Shown piece after piece: positions 44,337 to 51,588 of a stretch of 54,018 nt of DNA; positions within the stretch are counted from its first letter, which is position 1, and each line of letters begins with the position of its first letter. The notes under the pieces are model-generated. The model was not told where the DNA came from, made no database searches, and saw only the letters and a program-made list of their open reading frames with translations. The stretch comes from Phycisphaerae bacterium (lineage in GTDB: Bacteria; Planctomycetota; Phycisphaerae; Sedimentisphaerales; UBA12454). The position numbers and the translations under genes were made by a program. Location of the stretch: NCBI GenBank assembly GCA_041652575.1, contig JBAZHC010000019.1, forward strand, positions 1-54,018. The letters are read 5' to 3'.

Positions 44337-45792
44337 TGGAAAAGTTTATATTGTTGGCGCCGGCCCCGGCGGCAGCGGCCTTATCAGCGTTCGCGGCAGC
44401 GAGCTTCTCCGCCGAGCCGACTGCGTTCTTTATGACAGACTCATCGGCGAAGAATTGCTGAATCTTGTTCCGAAAAAAGCCGAAACGATTTACGTCGGCA
44501 AAGAGCATAAAAATTCCATCAAACAGAAAGACATAAACAAACTGATTATCGAAAAGGCCCGCGTTTATAAAACAATCGTAAGGCTCAAAGGCGGCGATGC
44601 CCTAATTTTCGGCAGGGCGACAGAGGAATTAAAATGCCTTGCCGATAACAAAATTGATTTTGAAATTATCCCCGGCATTACCGCCGCTTCTGCCGCCGCC
44701 GCTTGCGCAGGCGTAGTTCTTACGGACAGAAACACCGCCTCATCGGTAACTTTTATAACGGGTCATACCGCCGATGGCAGGGAAGTTAATATCGATTTTA
44801 AAAGCCTTGTAAAACTCAAAGGCACAATTGTTTTTTATATGGCCGTTGGAAATTTAAATCGCATCTGCAAAGGATTGATTAAGGCGGGCCTTGCGGCCAA
44901 TACCAATACTGTTGTCGTGGCAAACGCCTCGCTGGCAAATCAGAGAATCGTTAAAGGCACCGTTTCCGATATCGCCGAAAAATGTGCGGAGAATAGAATC
45001 GAACCGCCTGCGATTGTAATAATTGGCAAAAATTGTTTCCCCTGGCTGGCCGATAAACCGTTATTCGGGAAAAAAGTTTTAATGACCCGTGATTCTGCCG
45101 GCAACGCCGACTTTGCCTGCAAACTTACCGCACGCGGCGCAACCGCCGTAAGCCGGCCGACCTTTGAAATTCAGGACTTCACCGGCAAAAAGGATTTTAA
45201 ACGGGTTGTTGAAAAGATAAAAAATTTCGACTGGGTCTTTTTTACAAGCCCGACAGGCGTAAAATTATTTTTCAATGCGTTGGAAAGATTGAATAAAGAC
45301 GCCGGCGTTTTTGCCTCCGCTAAAATCGCATGCATCGGCTCGGAAACCGCCGGCGCACTTGAAGATTTTGGCATAAAAGCTGATTTTGTACCGAAAAAGT
45401 TTACCTCGAACGACCTGGCGAAGGAATTTATAAAAAAATATAAACCGAGCGGTGAGAAAATACTCCTCTTGCGTTCGGCTCTTGCTGGAAAACTGGAAAT
45501 AACCGGTGCGAAAACTGAAAATGTCGCGATTTATACCGCCAAAAAATTAAAAAATAATAATTTGGAGCCTGCTGACTGGATAACCTTTGCGTGCGGTTTT
45601 GCCGTCGAGTGTTTCTTTAAGGATTTCGACCCGAAAGATATACGAAAAACAAAAATCGCCTCCATCGGCCCGGTTACTTCCGATACTCTGAAAAAACACG
45701 GCATAAAACCGACTGTCCAGGCAAAACAACATACAATCGACGGTCTGATTGAGGCAATGGAGAAAGTGACAGAGCCGCGACAACTTGTTTAG
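44329..45792 (+). CDS. cobA-hemD: Fused uroporphyrinogen-III C-methyltransferase and uroporphyrinogen-III synthase
   Basis: The 487-residue protein joins two enzymes. Residues 1-240 are the SAM-dependent C-methyltransferase (GAGPGGSGLISVRGSELL, DRLIGEELL, RLKGGDALIFGR, PGITAASAAAACAGV) that turns uroporphyrinogen III into precorrin-2. Residues about 245-480 are uroporphyrinogen-III synthase (VLMTRDSAGNADFACKL, WVFFTSPTGVKLFF, ACIGSETAGALEDFGI). The fusion is known in Clostridia and elsewhere. Making precorrin-2 here directs flux towards siroheme and, with the radical SAM genes downstream, towards heme through siroheme. No ferrochelatase or precorrin-2 dehydrogenase gene is in the window. Confidence 0.95.
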   Translation: MANGKVYIVGAGPGGSGLISVRGSELLRRADCVLYDRLIGEELLNLVPKKAETIYVGKEHKNSIKQKDINKLIIEKARVYKTIVRLKGGDALIFGRATEELKCLADNKIDFEIIPGITAASAAAACAGVVLTDRNTASSVTFITGHTADGREVNIDFKSLVKLKGTIVFYMAVGNLNRICKGLIKAGLAANTNTVVVANASLANQRIVKGTVSDIAEKCAENRIEPPAIVIIGKNCFPWLADKPLFGKKVLMTRDSAGNADFACKLTARGATAVSRPTFEIQDFTGKKDFKRVVEKIKNFDWVFFTSPTGVKLFFNALERLNKDAGVFASAKIACIGSETAGALEDFGIKADFVPKKFTSNDLAKEFIKKYKPSGEKILLLRSALAGKLEITGAKTENVAIYTAKKLKNNNLEPADWITFACGFAVECFFKDFDPKDIRKTKIASIGPVTSDTLKKHGIKPTVQAKQHTIDGLIEAMEKVTEPRQLV

Positions 45793-45793
45793 C

Positions 45794-45842
45794 CGCCGCC
45801 ACTTGGGGCGGCGAGTTTAACCCGCCAATACTTTGGCGGGTT
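45794..45842. repeat. Two adjacent palindromic hairpins between cobA-hemD and the radical SAM gene
   Basis: A 7-bp stem CGCCGCC/GGCGGCG (45794-45813) is followed by a perfect 10-bp stem AACCCGCCAA/TTGGCGGGTT (45819-45842). A short T-rich stretch comes after. This may be a palindromic repeat pair or a weak terminator or attenuator within the operon. Confidence 0.6.
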
Positions 45843-45861
45843 TGTTGAAAGTTTTTAAGTT

Positions 45862-47064
45862 ATGATAAATATTTCAAGATTATATCTCGGCATTGAAAGC
45901 TCTTCGGATAATATCCGTTACCATTCCAATGGCAACGGCCCTGTTGTTGTTTATAACTGTACTAATAAATGCAGTCAGAACTGTTTGCACTGTTACAGTA
46001 AAACCGGATTGGCCGCCAGAGAGCTTGATACGCAGCAGGCAAAGGAACTTTTGAATCAGCTTGCCGAAATTAAATGTCCCGTTGTCCTCTTCAGCGGTGG
46101 TGAGCCTCTTGAAAGAGCCGATATATTTGAGCTTCTCGATTTCTCGCACAAACTCGGCCTGCGCACCGTTCTTTCGACGAACGGAAATTTAATAGATTCT
46201 AAAGTAGCAGGGGAACTCTTTGACCTCGGCGTAAATTATGTCGGCATTTCAATCGATGGCACAGAAAAAACTCACGACAGTTTCCGCGGCGTCCCCGGCA
46301 GTTTTGCAAAAGCCCTGAACGCCGTAAAATTTTGCGAAGCGGTAAATTTGAAAGTCGGCCTGCGTTTTACGATTACAAATCGCAATTTTAATCAGATAGC
46401 CGATATATTTTCCCTTGCCCAAAAGCTGAATATTAGAAGAATCTGTTTTTATCATTTAATTTCCGCCGGCCGGGCCGTAAAAAACAATCTCAAATGCACC
46501 GCAGAGCAGACAAGACAGGCTTTGGATGATATTCTCGATTGTGCGAAAAAATTTGCCGCAAAAGGCGTAACTGAAGCGCTGACTGTCGGCAATCACGCTG
46601 ACGGGGCTTTCGTTTTAAATCGCTTAAAGCAGGAAAATTCGCCTTTTTATGAAAAAAGTCTGGAACTGCTCCAAAAATTCGGCGGCAACAAAATCGGCAC
46701 GAAGATTTTCGCTGTCGATGCATCCGGCAATGTCCATCCCGACCAGTTCTGGCAAAATTTCTCATTGGGAAATATTACAGAAATAAAACTTGCGGAAATT
46801 TTCAAAAAATCCTTGAATATATTCAGTGACAAAACAAAATTTGCTCCGGACAGATGCAAAAATTGTCGCTGGCTCAAAATTTGCGGTACTAATATGCGGT
46901 TTTTCTCTCTATGTCATTCCCGCGAAGGCGGGAATCCAAAAGTAGACTTGTCCGCCGAAGCTTTAGCGAAGGTGGAATGGATTTTAGAGCCGGATTGTTA
47001 CTTAAGCGACGAAGAAGTAGAAGGAAAACAAAATGAATTTGCCAGTCAGAATGCGAAGGCTTAG
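45862..47064 (+). CDS. ahbC: NirJ/AhbC-like radical SAM heme-biosynthesis protein with in-frame repeat insertion
   Basis: The 400-residue enzyme has the radical SAM cysteines C37-x3-C41-x2-C44 (NKCSQNCLHCYS), SGGEPLERADIFEL, and a C-terminal auxiliary iron-sulfur region (RCKNCRWLKICGTNMRF at about 331-346) ending in PDCYLSDEE. The wording matches NirJ/AhbC, which converts didecarboxysiroheme towards iron-coproporphyrin III. Between NMRF and EPDCYLSDEE about 27 residues (SLCHSREGGNPK... to KVEWI) are encoded by palindromic repeats at 46912-46978, an in-frame insertion in front of the last cluster Cys. hemB overlaps by 32 bases. Assignment to AhbC rather than AhbD is from the C-terminal motif and is inference. 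Confidence 0.78.
   Translation: MINISRLYLGIESSSDNIRYHSNGNGPVVVYNCTNKCSQNCLHCYSKTGLAARELDTQQAKELLNQLAEIKCPVVLFSGGEPLERADIFELLDFSHKLGLRTVLSTNGNLIDSKVAGELFDLGVNYVGISIDGTEKTHDSFRGVPGSFAKALNAVKFCEAVNLKVGLRFTITNRNFNQIADIFSLAQKLNIRRICFYHLISAGRAVKNNLKCTAEQTRQALDDILDCAKKFAAKGVTEALTVGNHADGAFVLNRLKQENSPFYEKSLELLQKFGGNKIGTKIFAVDASGNVHPDQFWQNFSLGNITEIKLAEIFKKSLNIFSDKTKFAPDRCKNCRWLKICGTNMRFFSLCHSREGGNPKVDLSAEALAKVEWILEPDCYLSDEEVEGKQNEFASQNAKA
46912..46978. repeat. Two palindromic repeats inserted in frame in the NirJ/AhbC-like gene
   Basis: A perfect hairpin ATTCCCGC-GAAG-GCGGGAAT (46916-46935) is followed by TCCGCC...GGTGGA (46951-46976) with the core AGCTTTAGCGAAGG, also found in the element at 49150-49208. 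The insertion is translated as CHSREGGNP... and keeps the frame. Confidence 0.75.
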
Positions 47065-48001
47065 AAACAGCGATTCGATGCGCAGACTTATCAGGGGCGT
47101 TAGTCTCTCTGCGGATAATTTTATTTATCCGTTGTTTGTCTGCCCCGGCAATGGAATTAAAAAGCCGATTGAATCGATGACCGATTGTTTCCGTTTTTCG
47201 CCGGATAAAATTGCCGACCAGGCAAAAGAAGTTTTCGCACTTGGAATACCTGCTGTTCTGCTCTTCGGCCTGCCTGAAAAAAAGGATTCGAGAGGCTCCG
47301 AGGCCTTCAGCGATAACGGAACTGTTCAGCAGGCGATAAGAAATATCAAAAAAGCCGTACCGGATTTGCTTGTTATCACAGATGTATGCCTTTGTGTCTA
47401 TACCGACACCGGCCATTGCGGCATAATGAAGGATAACAAAATTGATAATGACGCAAGCTGTGAATTGCTTGCCAAAGTTGCAATTTCTCACGCAAAAGCC
47501 GGCGCAGATATGGTCGCCCCTTCCGATATGATGGACGGCAGGGTAGGCATAATCAGAAAAACCCTCGATGAAAATGGTTTTACGGATACCGCGATAATGT
47601 CTTATTCAGCTAAATACGCCTCTGCATTTTACGGCCCGTTTCGCGATGCCGCCGATTCCGCTCCCGCCTTTGGCGATAGAAAAACTTATCAGATGGACCC
47701 CGCCGCATCGGCGAAACAGGCGATGCGTGAAATCGAACTGGACATCGCCGAAGGCGCAGATATCGTTATGGTCAAACCCGCCTTGCCGTATCTCGATATA
47801 ATTTATCAGGCCAAACAGCGTTTCGATGTCCCCGTTGCCGCCTATCAGGTCAGCGGCGAGTATATGATGATAAACTCCGCAGCGGCCCGCGGTGTTTGCG
47901 ACAGAAAATCCGCTGCTATGGAATCGCTCCTCGCAATCAAACGTGCCGGCGCCGACATTATTATAACTTACTTCGCAAAAGAAATGACCAAATGGATTTA
48001 A
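47033..48001 (+). CDS. hemB: Delta-aminolevulinic acid dehydratase (porphobilinogen synthase)
   Basis: The 322-residue enzyme condenses two aminolevulinates to porphobilinogen. Active-site lysines lie in SYSAKYASAFYGPFRDA (about 193) and MVKPALPYLD (about 248). The zinc-binding cysteine set DVCLCVYTDTGHCG is present, so it is of the zinc type. It overlaps the end of the upstream radical SAM gene. A short gap with a dispersed repeat separates it from the next radical SAM gene. Confidence 0.96.
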   Translation: MNLPVRMRRLRNSDSMRRLIRGVSLSADNFIYPLFVCPGNGIKKPIESMTDCFRFSPDKIADQAKEVFALGIPAVLLFGLPEKKDSRGSEAFSDNGTVQQAIRNIKKAVPDLLVITDVCLCVYTDTGHCGIMKDNKIDNDASCELLAKVAISHAKAGADMVAPSDMMDGRVGIIRKTLDENGFTDTAIMSYSAKYASAFYGPFRDAADSAPAFGDRKTYQMDPAASAKQAMREIELDIAEGADIVMVKPALPYLDIIYQAKQRFDVPVAAYQVSGEYMMINSAAARGVCDRKSAAMESLLAIKRAGADIIITYFAKEMTKWI

Positions 48002-48016
48002 AATTTTTAAAAATAA

Positions 48017-48110
48017 TTTTCTCTGTGTCCTCTGTGTTCTCTGCCTACCCGTCCGTAGTCCCTTATGGACGAAGGCGGGTGGCTAAAAAAATATGAACTC
48101 TGTGGCAAAT
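48017..48110 (+). repeat. CTCTGTG-type repeat with nested palindrome, reaching into the AhbD-like gene
   Basis: TTTTCTCTGTGTCCTCTGTG-type units are interrupted by a palindrome (48048-48079, GTCC...GGAC inside CCCG...CGGG), then continue as GGCTAAAA. The start codon at 48093 lies within the array and the first residues NSVAN are coded by a further repeat unit. The same composite is at 51482-51563. Confidence 0.75.
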
Positions 48111-49757
48111 ATCAAAAAACCAAGAATTGTCGCTTTCGAAGTTACTCGCAGATGTAAAATGAACTGCGTCCACTGCCGCGCCTCTGCCAGGGCTGATTTC
48201 CCGGATGACCTTACAACTGCCCAATGCAAAAAAATCATAAAAGCAATCGCCGATTACAATCGCTGCGTCCTGATTTTCACCGGCGGAGAACCTTTCGAAC
48301 GAGACGATATATTTGAATTAATTGAGTACGCAAATTCCTGCCGATTAGCTGTTTCGCTTGCGACCTGCGGCTATGATTTCGATAAGGAAAGAGCCGAAAG
48401 ACTGAAAAAGGCAGGCGTTCTTACACTTTCCTTTTCGCTCGATTCTGACAACGCAAAAGAACACGACAATTTCAGGCAAACTTCCGGTGCGTATGCAACC
48501 ACACTGGCGGCAATCGACATCGCAAAAACCGCTGGCCTGAAATTTCAGATTAATACGACCGTTACGAAACTTAACGCCGACAAATTACCTGCCATCGCCA
48601 GACTTTCTGAAAGTTTGGGTGCGTATTGTTTCAATCCCTTTATGCTCGTCCCCGCGGGCCGAGGCAGCGAACTTGCCGATATCTCATTATCTCCGAAAGA
48701 GTATGAAAAAGTTCTGCATACCGTTGCCGATTTGAAAGCGGTCAGTCAAATTGATGTTCGTTTTACCTGTGCACCTCGTTTCGCCGTTGTCTCCGGTCGT
48801 TTAGCCCCCGCCGCTCGAGGCGGGGTTAAAGTGGGCGGCTGCCTCGCCGCATCTGATTTTGCGTTTATAAGTCACGCCGGCGATGTGCAGACCTGCGGCT
48901 TTTTAAAAATTTCCGCAGGAAATATTTTACAAACCGGAGATTTCGCTTCCATCTGGGAAAATTCCGATTTTTTAAATTCGATTCGACAAATGAAATTCGG
49001 AGGCAAAGGAGGAAGCGAAGGCGGGTGCGCCAGTTGCAATTTCGTACAAATCTGCGGCGGATGCCGGGCAAGGGCCTATGCCCACTGTGGCGATTATCTC
49101 GCCTCCGACCCTTTATGTTGTTTAGCCCCCGCCGCTCGAGGCGGGGCCGGTCATTGCGAGCGGCTCGTCCTTCGTAGCTTTAGCGAAGGACGAAGCGAAG
49201 CAATCTCAAGTACCCTTATTGCCGCCCATATCGAAGATGATAAAATTGCTGCCGCGACTGATGCAGTAAATGCTTTACCGGGTGTTTCGCATAATTATTT
49301 GAGAAGACATCATTATAACTTGTGGTTTACATTAAAATTGCCCATTTGTCATTTCGACCGGAGTCCCGATTCATCTGGACGTAGTGGAGAAATCTTTTCT
49401 ATCGAAGAAGTTATCAAAGAACTTTCTGCAAAATTTAAAACTGAATTTCTTTCTTTCCCGTCAACTGTTCGTTATAAACTCGATTCGAACGCGATAAAGA
49501 AGCACAACCCGCCTGAAACTTTTAACGCGTTATTATGTTTCCGGGCCGGCGGGGCGGCGGCGGAATATTTGTGCCAGTTGCCGCAGGTAAGTCATTGTTA
49601 CGAACGGCAGACTCTGACCAATTGGCCATATAATATTTACGCGATGATTCACGAAAAAAGTGTTGAACGAATCGAGCAAATTGTTACGCAGGTCGTCAGC
49701 GAATTTAAAATTTCAAAATTTCAAATCCTGCCAACCATTCGGTCGTTGAAAAATTAG
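48093..49757 (+). CDS. ahbD: AhbD-like radical SAM protein fused to siroheme-decarboxylase (AhbA/AhbB)-like domains, with three in-frame palindromic insertions
   Basis: The 554-residue protein starts with radical SAM cysteines C21-x3-C25-x2-C28 (RRCKMNCVHC) and FTGGEPFERDDIFEL, then an auxiliary cluster region (GGCASCNFVQICGGCRARAYAHCGDYLASDPLCC), as in AhbD, the iron-coproporphyrin III oxidative decarboxylase. After about residue 374 two Lrp/RAM-like segments follow: LPGVSHNYLRRHHYNLWFTL, ending LSFPSTVRYKL, resembles AhbA; LPQVSHCYERQTLTNWPYNIYAMIH, ending ILPTIRSLKN, resembles AhbB. Both lack the AsnC-type helix-turn-helix that normally precedes this part. Repeat-coded insertions are at residues about 236-246, 343-372 and 419-434. 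The fusion would place siroheme decarboxylation and the last heme step on one chain. AhbC/AhbD assignment between the two radical SAM genes is inference. Confidence 0.75.
   Translation: MNSVANIKKPRIVAFEVTRRCKMNCVHCRASARADFPDDLTTAQCKKIIKAIADYNRCVLIFTGGEPFERDDIFELIEYANSCRLAVSLATCGYDFDKERAERLKKAGVLTLSFSLDSDNAKEHDNFRQTSGAYATTLAAIDIAKTAGLKFQINTTVTKLNADKLPAIARLSESLGAYCFNPFMLVPAGRGSELADISLSPKEYEKVLHTVADLKAVSQIDVRFTCAPRFAVVSGRLAPAARGGVKVGGCLAASDFAFISHAGDVQTCGFLKISAGNILQTGDFASIWENSDFLNSIRQMKFGGKGGSEGGCASCNFVQICGGCRARAYAHCGDYLASDPLCCLAPAARGGAGHCERLVLRSFSEGRSEAISSTLIAAHIEDDKIAAATDAVNALPGVSHNYLRRHHYNLWFTLKLPICHFDRSPDSSGRSGEIFSIEEVIKELSAKFKTEFLSFPSTVRYKLDSNAIKKHNPPETFNALLCFRAGGAAAEYLCQLPQVSHCYERQTLTNWPYNIYAMIHEKSVERIEQIVTQVVSEFKISKFQILPTIRSLKN
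48800..48830. repeat. Palindromic element, copy 1, inside the AhbD-like gene
   Basis: CCCCGCC (48806-48812) and GGCGGGG (48819-48825) enclose GCTCGA, with TTTA/TAAA outer arms. It is read in frame as RLAPAARGGVK. The first 26 bases are identical to 49121-49146. Confidence 0.8.
49121..49208. repeat. Palindromic element copy 2 plus a second palindrome inside the AhbD-like gene
   Basis: The first 26 bases repeat 48800-48825 exactly. A different element follows: perfect 10-bp arms TCGTCCTTCG (49165-49174) and CGAAGGACGA (49184-49193), with outer ATTGC/GCAAT pairs (49153-49157, 49200-49204). Together they are translated as LAPAARGGAGHCERLVLRSF and on to GRSEAISS, keeping the frame. Confidence 0.8.
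49348..49395. repeat. Third type of palindromic element inside the AhbD-like gene
   Basis: GTCATTTCGACCGGAG...GTAGTGGAGAAATC has outer arms ATTTC/GAAAT and inner GTCC/GGAC pairs. It is read in frame as CHFDRSPDSSGRSGEI and separates YNLWFTLKLP from EEVIKELSAKF within the AhbA-like segment. Confidence 0.7.
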
Positions 49758-49775
49758 ATACTAAATCTTATATCT

Positions 49776-49802
49776 CCGCGAAATCCGTGCAATCCGCGGT
49801 TA
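49776..49802. repeat. CCGCGGTTA dispersed repeat at the hisI stop codon
   Basis: CCGCGAAATCCGTGCAATCC followed by GCGGTTA carries the hisI stop (TAA on the minus strand). It is related to 20980-20998 at the eno stop. Confidence 0.6.
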
Positions 49803-50213
49803 TTTTTTCTTATAAGCTTCCGCCGGGTCGTAGACTTTTTCAGCGATAAATTCCAGTTCCGATGTGCCTTTTTTCAATGCCCTGTAAAAACAGCTTTGAA
49901 ATCCCACATGGCACTGGCCCTGGTCAACTTCGACTTTCAGGATCAAACAATCCTGGTCGCAGTCGGCAAGGATTTGTTTCACTTTCTGAACGTGTCCGCT
50001 TTCCTCGCCTTTTTTCCAGAGCTTCTTTCGGCTCCTGCTGAAAAACACTGCGTTGCCGGTCTGTATCGTCAAATCCAGTGCCTCTTTATTCATATATGCT
50101 ACCATCAGGATTTGTCCTGTTTTCGAGTCTTGTGAGATAGCCGTAATAAGTCCGTTAGAGTCGAATTTCGGCTCAAAATTAGTTCCAAGTTCAATTTCTT
50201 TACTTGCTGACAA
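49800..50213 (-). CDS. hisI: Phosphoribosyl-AMP cyclohydrolase
   Basis: The 137-residue enzyme opens the ring of phosphoribosyl-AMP in histidine biosynthesis. Motifs: GLITAISQDSKTGQILMVAYMNKEALDLTI, FFSRSRKKLWKKGEESGHVQKV, DCDQDCLILKVEVDQGQCHVGFQSCFYR. The cysteines that bind metal are present. It starts at TTG with AAGGAG upstream. The pyrophosphohydrolase half (HisE) is absent, so this is a stand-alone form. Confidence 0.95.
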   Translation of the reverse strand: MSASKEIELGTNFEPKFDSNGLITAISQDSKTGQILMVAYMNKEALDLTIQTGNAVFFSRSRKKLWKKGEESGHVQKVKQILADCDQDCLILKVEVDQGQCHVGFQSCFYRALKKGTSELEFIAEKVYDPAEAYKKK

Positions 50214-50308
50214 TTTTTTTTACTCCTTTTAAAGTACAAATTTATCTGCTTGCTGAACAACGTTTTACACGTTATTATGTCCGAACTCAAGTGTTTTTTA
50301 AGGATTAA

Positions 50309-51337
50309 ATGAGTAAAAAGACCAAACACATTTCGCACCTTATAAGGATAGTGGTAGCCGTCGCCGCATTATACTTCGCCTTCAGGGGCGAAAGCATAAA
50401 GGATATCGTCGGCAATTTCAGCAAATTGAGTATCTTCGTCATCTTCGCATCGATTGCCCTTAACATCGCCGGCCAGCTCGTTTTCGTATTCCGCTGGCTC
50501 GTCCTCCTCCGCGCCCAGGGCATCACAATAAAATACTGGTCCGCGTTAAAACTCCACTTTCTCGGCCTCTTCTATAACAATTGTCTGCCCGGCGCCGTAG
50601 GCGGAGATGCGCTGCGGGCGTGGTATGTTACTATGCACACCGATAAAAAAATCGAGGCCGCGCTGAGCGTTCTCGTTGACCGTGCAATCGGAATGGCCTG
50701 CACCATAGCAATGATATTCCTCGCATATTGGCTCATACCCGCCGGCGACAGCGGAACACACCTGCAATTCGGCACGCAATTCAACCTCGTATCCCTTATA
50801 GTCAAACTCACCCTCGGCGTTTTAATTCTCGTTGTACTCGCCGCGATAATCCTTTTCATTATGTTCAAAACCAGAAAATTCCGGCCGATACTCTTCAAAT
50901 ATATGTTCATCTTTATGCTGAAATATAAAATGTGGATAAGCAGAGTTGTTACCGCCGTGAAACTATACTGCAGCAAACCGTTTACCCTGCTTCTCGCGGT
51001 AATCCTCAGCTTCACCTGCCAGGCTCTTCCCGTCTATGGCTTATATTTAGTCGGCAGAAACCTCGGCATCGAGGCCCATATCAAATACTACTACATCTTT
51101 TTCCCGCTTTCGTGGATTATCGGCATTATCCCGATAAGCGTCGGCGGCGCGGGCGTTATGGAACTCGGCCTAAAGGGCCTTTTCGGCCAGGTCGCACAGG
51201 TTACTACCGAGCAGGGGCTCGGCCTTGCTCTGGCCCAGAGAATTATTTGGCTTTTGACTTCAATCCCCGGCGTTATTATCCACATCACCGGCAAGCATCT
51301 TCCTAATGCAGACGGCAAAGTTCCGAAGGAAGAATAA
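50309..51337 (+). CDS. Flippase-like/LPG-synthase-type membrane protein
   Basis: The 342-residue protein has eight or more membrane helices and the wording of the UPF0104/LPG_synthase_TM family: RWLVLLRAQGITIKYWSALKLHFLGLFYNNCLPGAVGGDALRAWYV, VLVDRAIGMACTIAMIFLAYW, GIIPISVGGAGVMELGLKGLF. Members include the membrane half of lysylphosphatidylglycerol synthase and glycolipid flippase-like proteins; there is no catalytic half here. AAGGATTAA precedes the ATG. Substrate unknown. Confidence 0.82.
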   Translation: MSKKTKHISHLIRIVVAVAALYFAFRGESIKDIVGNFSKLSIFVIFASIALNIAGQLVFVFRWLVLLRAQGITIKYWSALKLHFLGLFYNNCLPGAVGGDALRAWYVTMHTDKKIEAALSVLVDRAIGMACTIAMIFLAYWLIPAGDSGTHLQFGTQFNLVSLIVKLTLGVLILVVLAAIILFIMFKTRKFRPILFKYMFIFMLKYKMWISRVVTAVKLYCSKPFTLLLAVILSFTCQALPVYGLYLVGRNLGIEAHIKYYYIFFPLSWIIGIIPISVGGAGVMELGLKGLFGQVAQVTTEQGLGLALAQRIIWLLTSIPGVIIHITGKHLPNADGKVPKEE

Positions 51338-51344
51338 AAATCCG

Positions 51345-51480
51345 AAGTTCTAAGCACTAAATCCTAAACAAATCCGAATTACCGAAACTTAAATGTTCAA
51401 AACAGTTTTAGGCATTTGAAAATTATATTTTTGAATTTGTTTCGAATTTCGATATTCGTATTTCGTATTTTGTTCCTTAT
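51345..51480. repeat. AT-rich dispersed repeat stretch
   Basis: A low-complexity tract of CCGAA, AAATCC, TTTCGAATTTCG and ATTCGTATTTCGTATT-type words with no coding sign fills the gap after the membrane protein. It is part of a mosaic with the next two entries. Confidence 0.45.
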
Positions 51481-51481
51481 A

Positions 51482-51563
51482 TCTCTGTGTCCTCTGTGTT
51501 CTCTGCCTGCCCGTCCGTAGTCCCTTATGGACGAAGGCGGGTGGCTAAAATCTCTGTGGCTAA
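51482..51563 (+). repeat. CTCTGTG-type composite repeat with nested palindrome
   Basis: It is near-identical over about 70 bases to 48017-48090, including the palindrome at 51510-51541. A further TCTCTGTGGCTAA unit follows. Confidence 0.8.
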
Positions 51564-51588
51564 CCAAAATTTAGTCTCGCAAATTCTC

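Noticed and set aside
44329..45792. cobA-hemD fusion as a frameshift artefact
   Set aside because: The single frame is continuous with full motifs in both halves, and the fusion is known in other bacteria.
48800..49208. CRISPR array formed by the two identical 26-base repeats
   Set aside because: Only two copies about 320 bases apart, inside a coding frame, no regular spacers and no cas genes.
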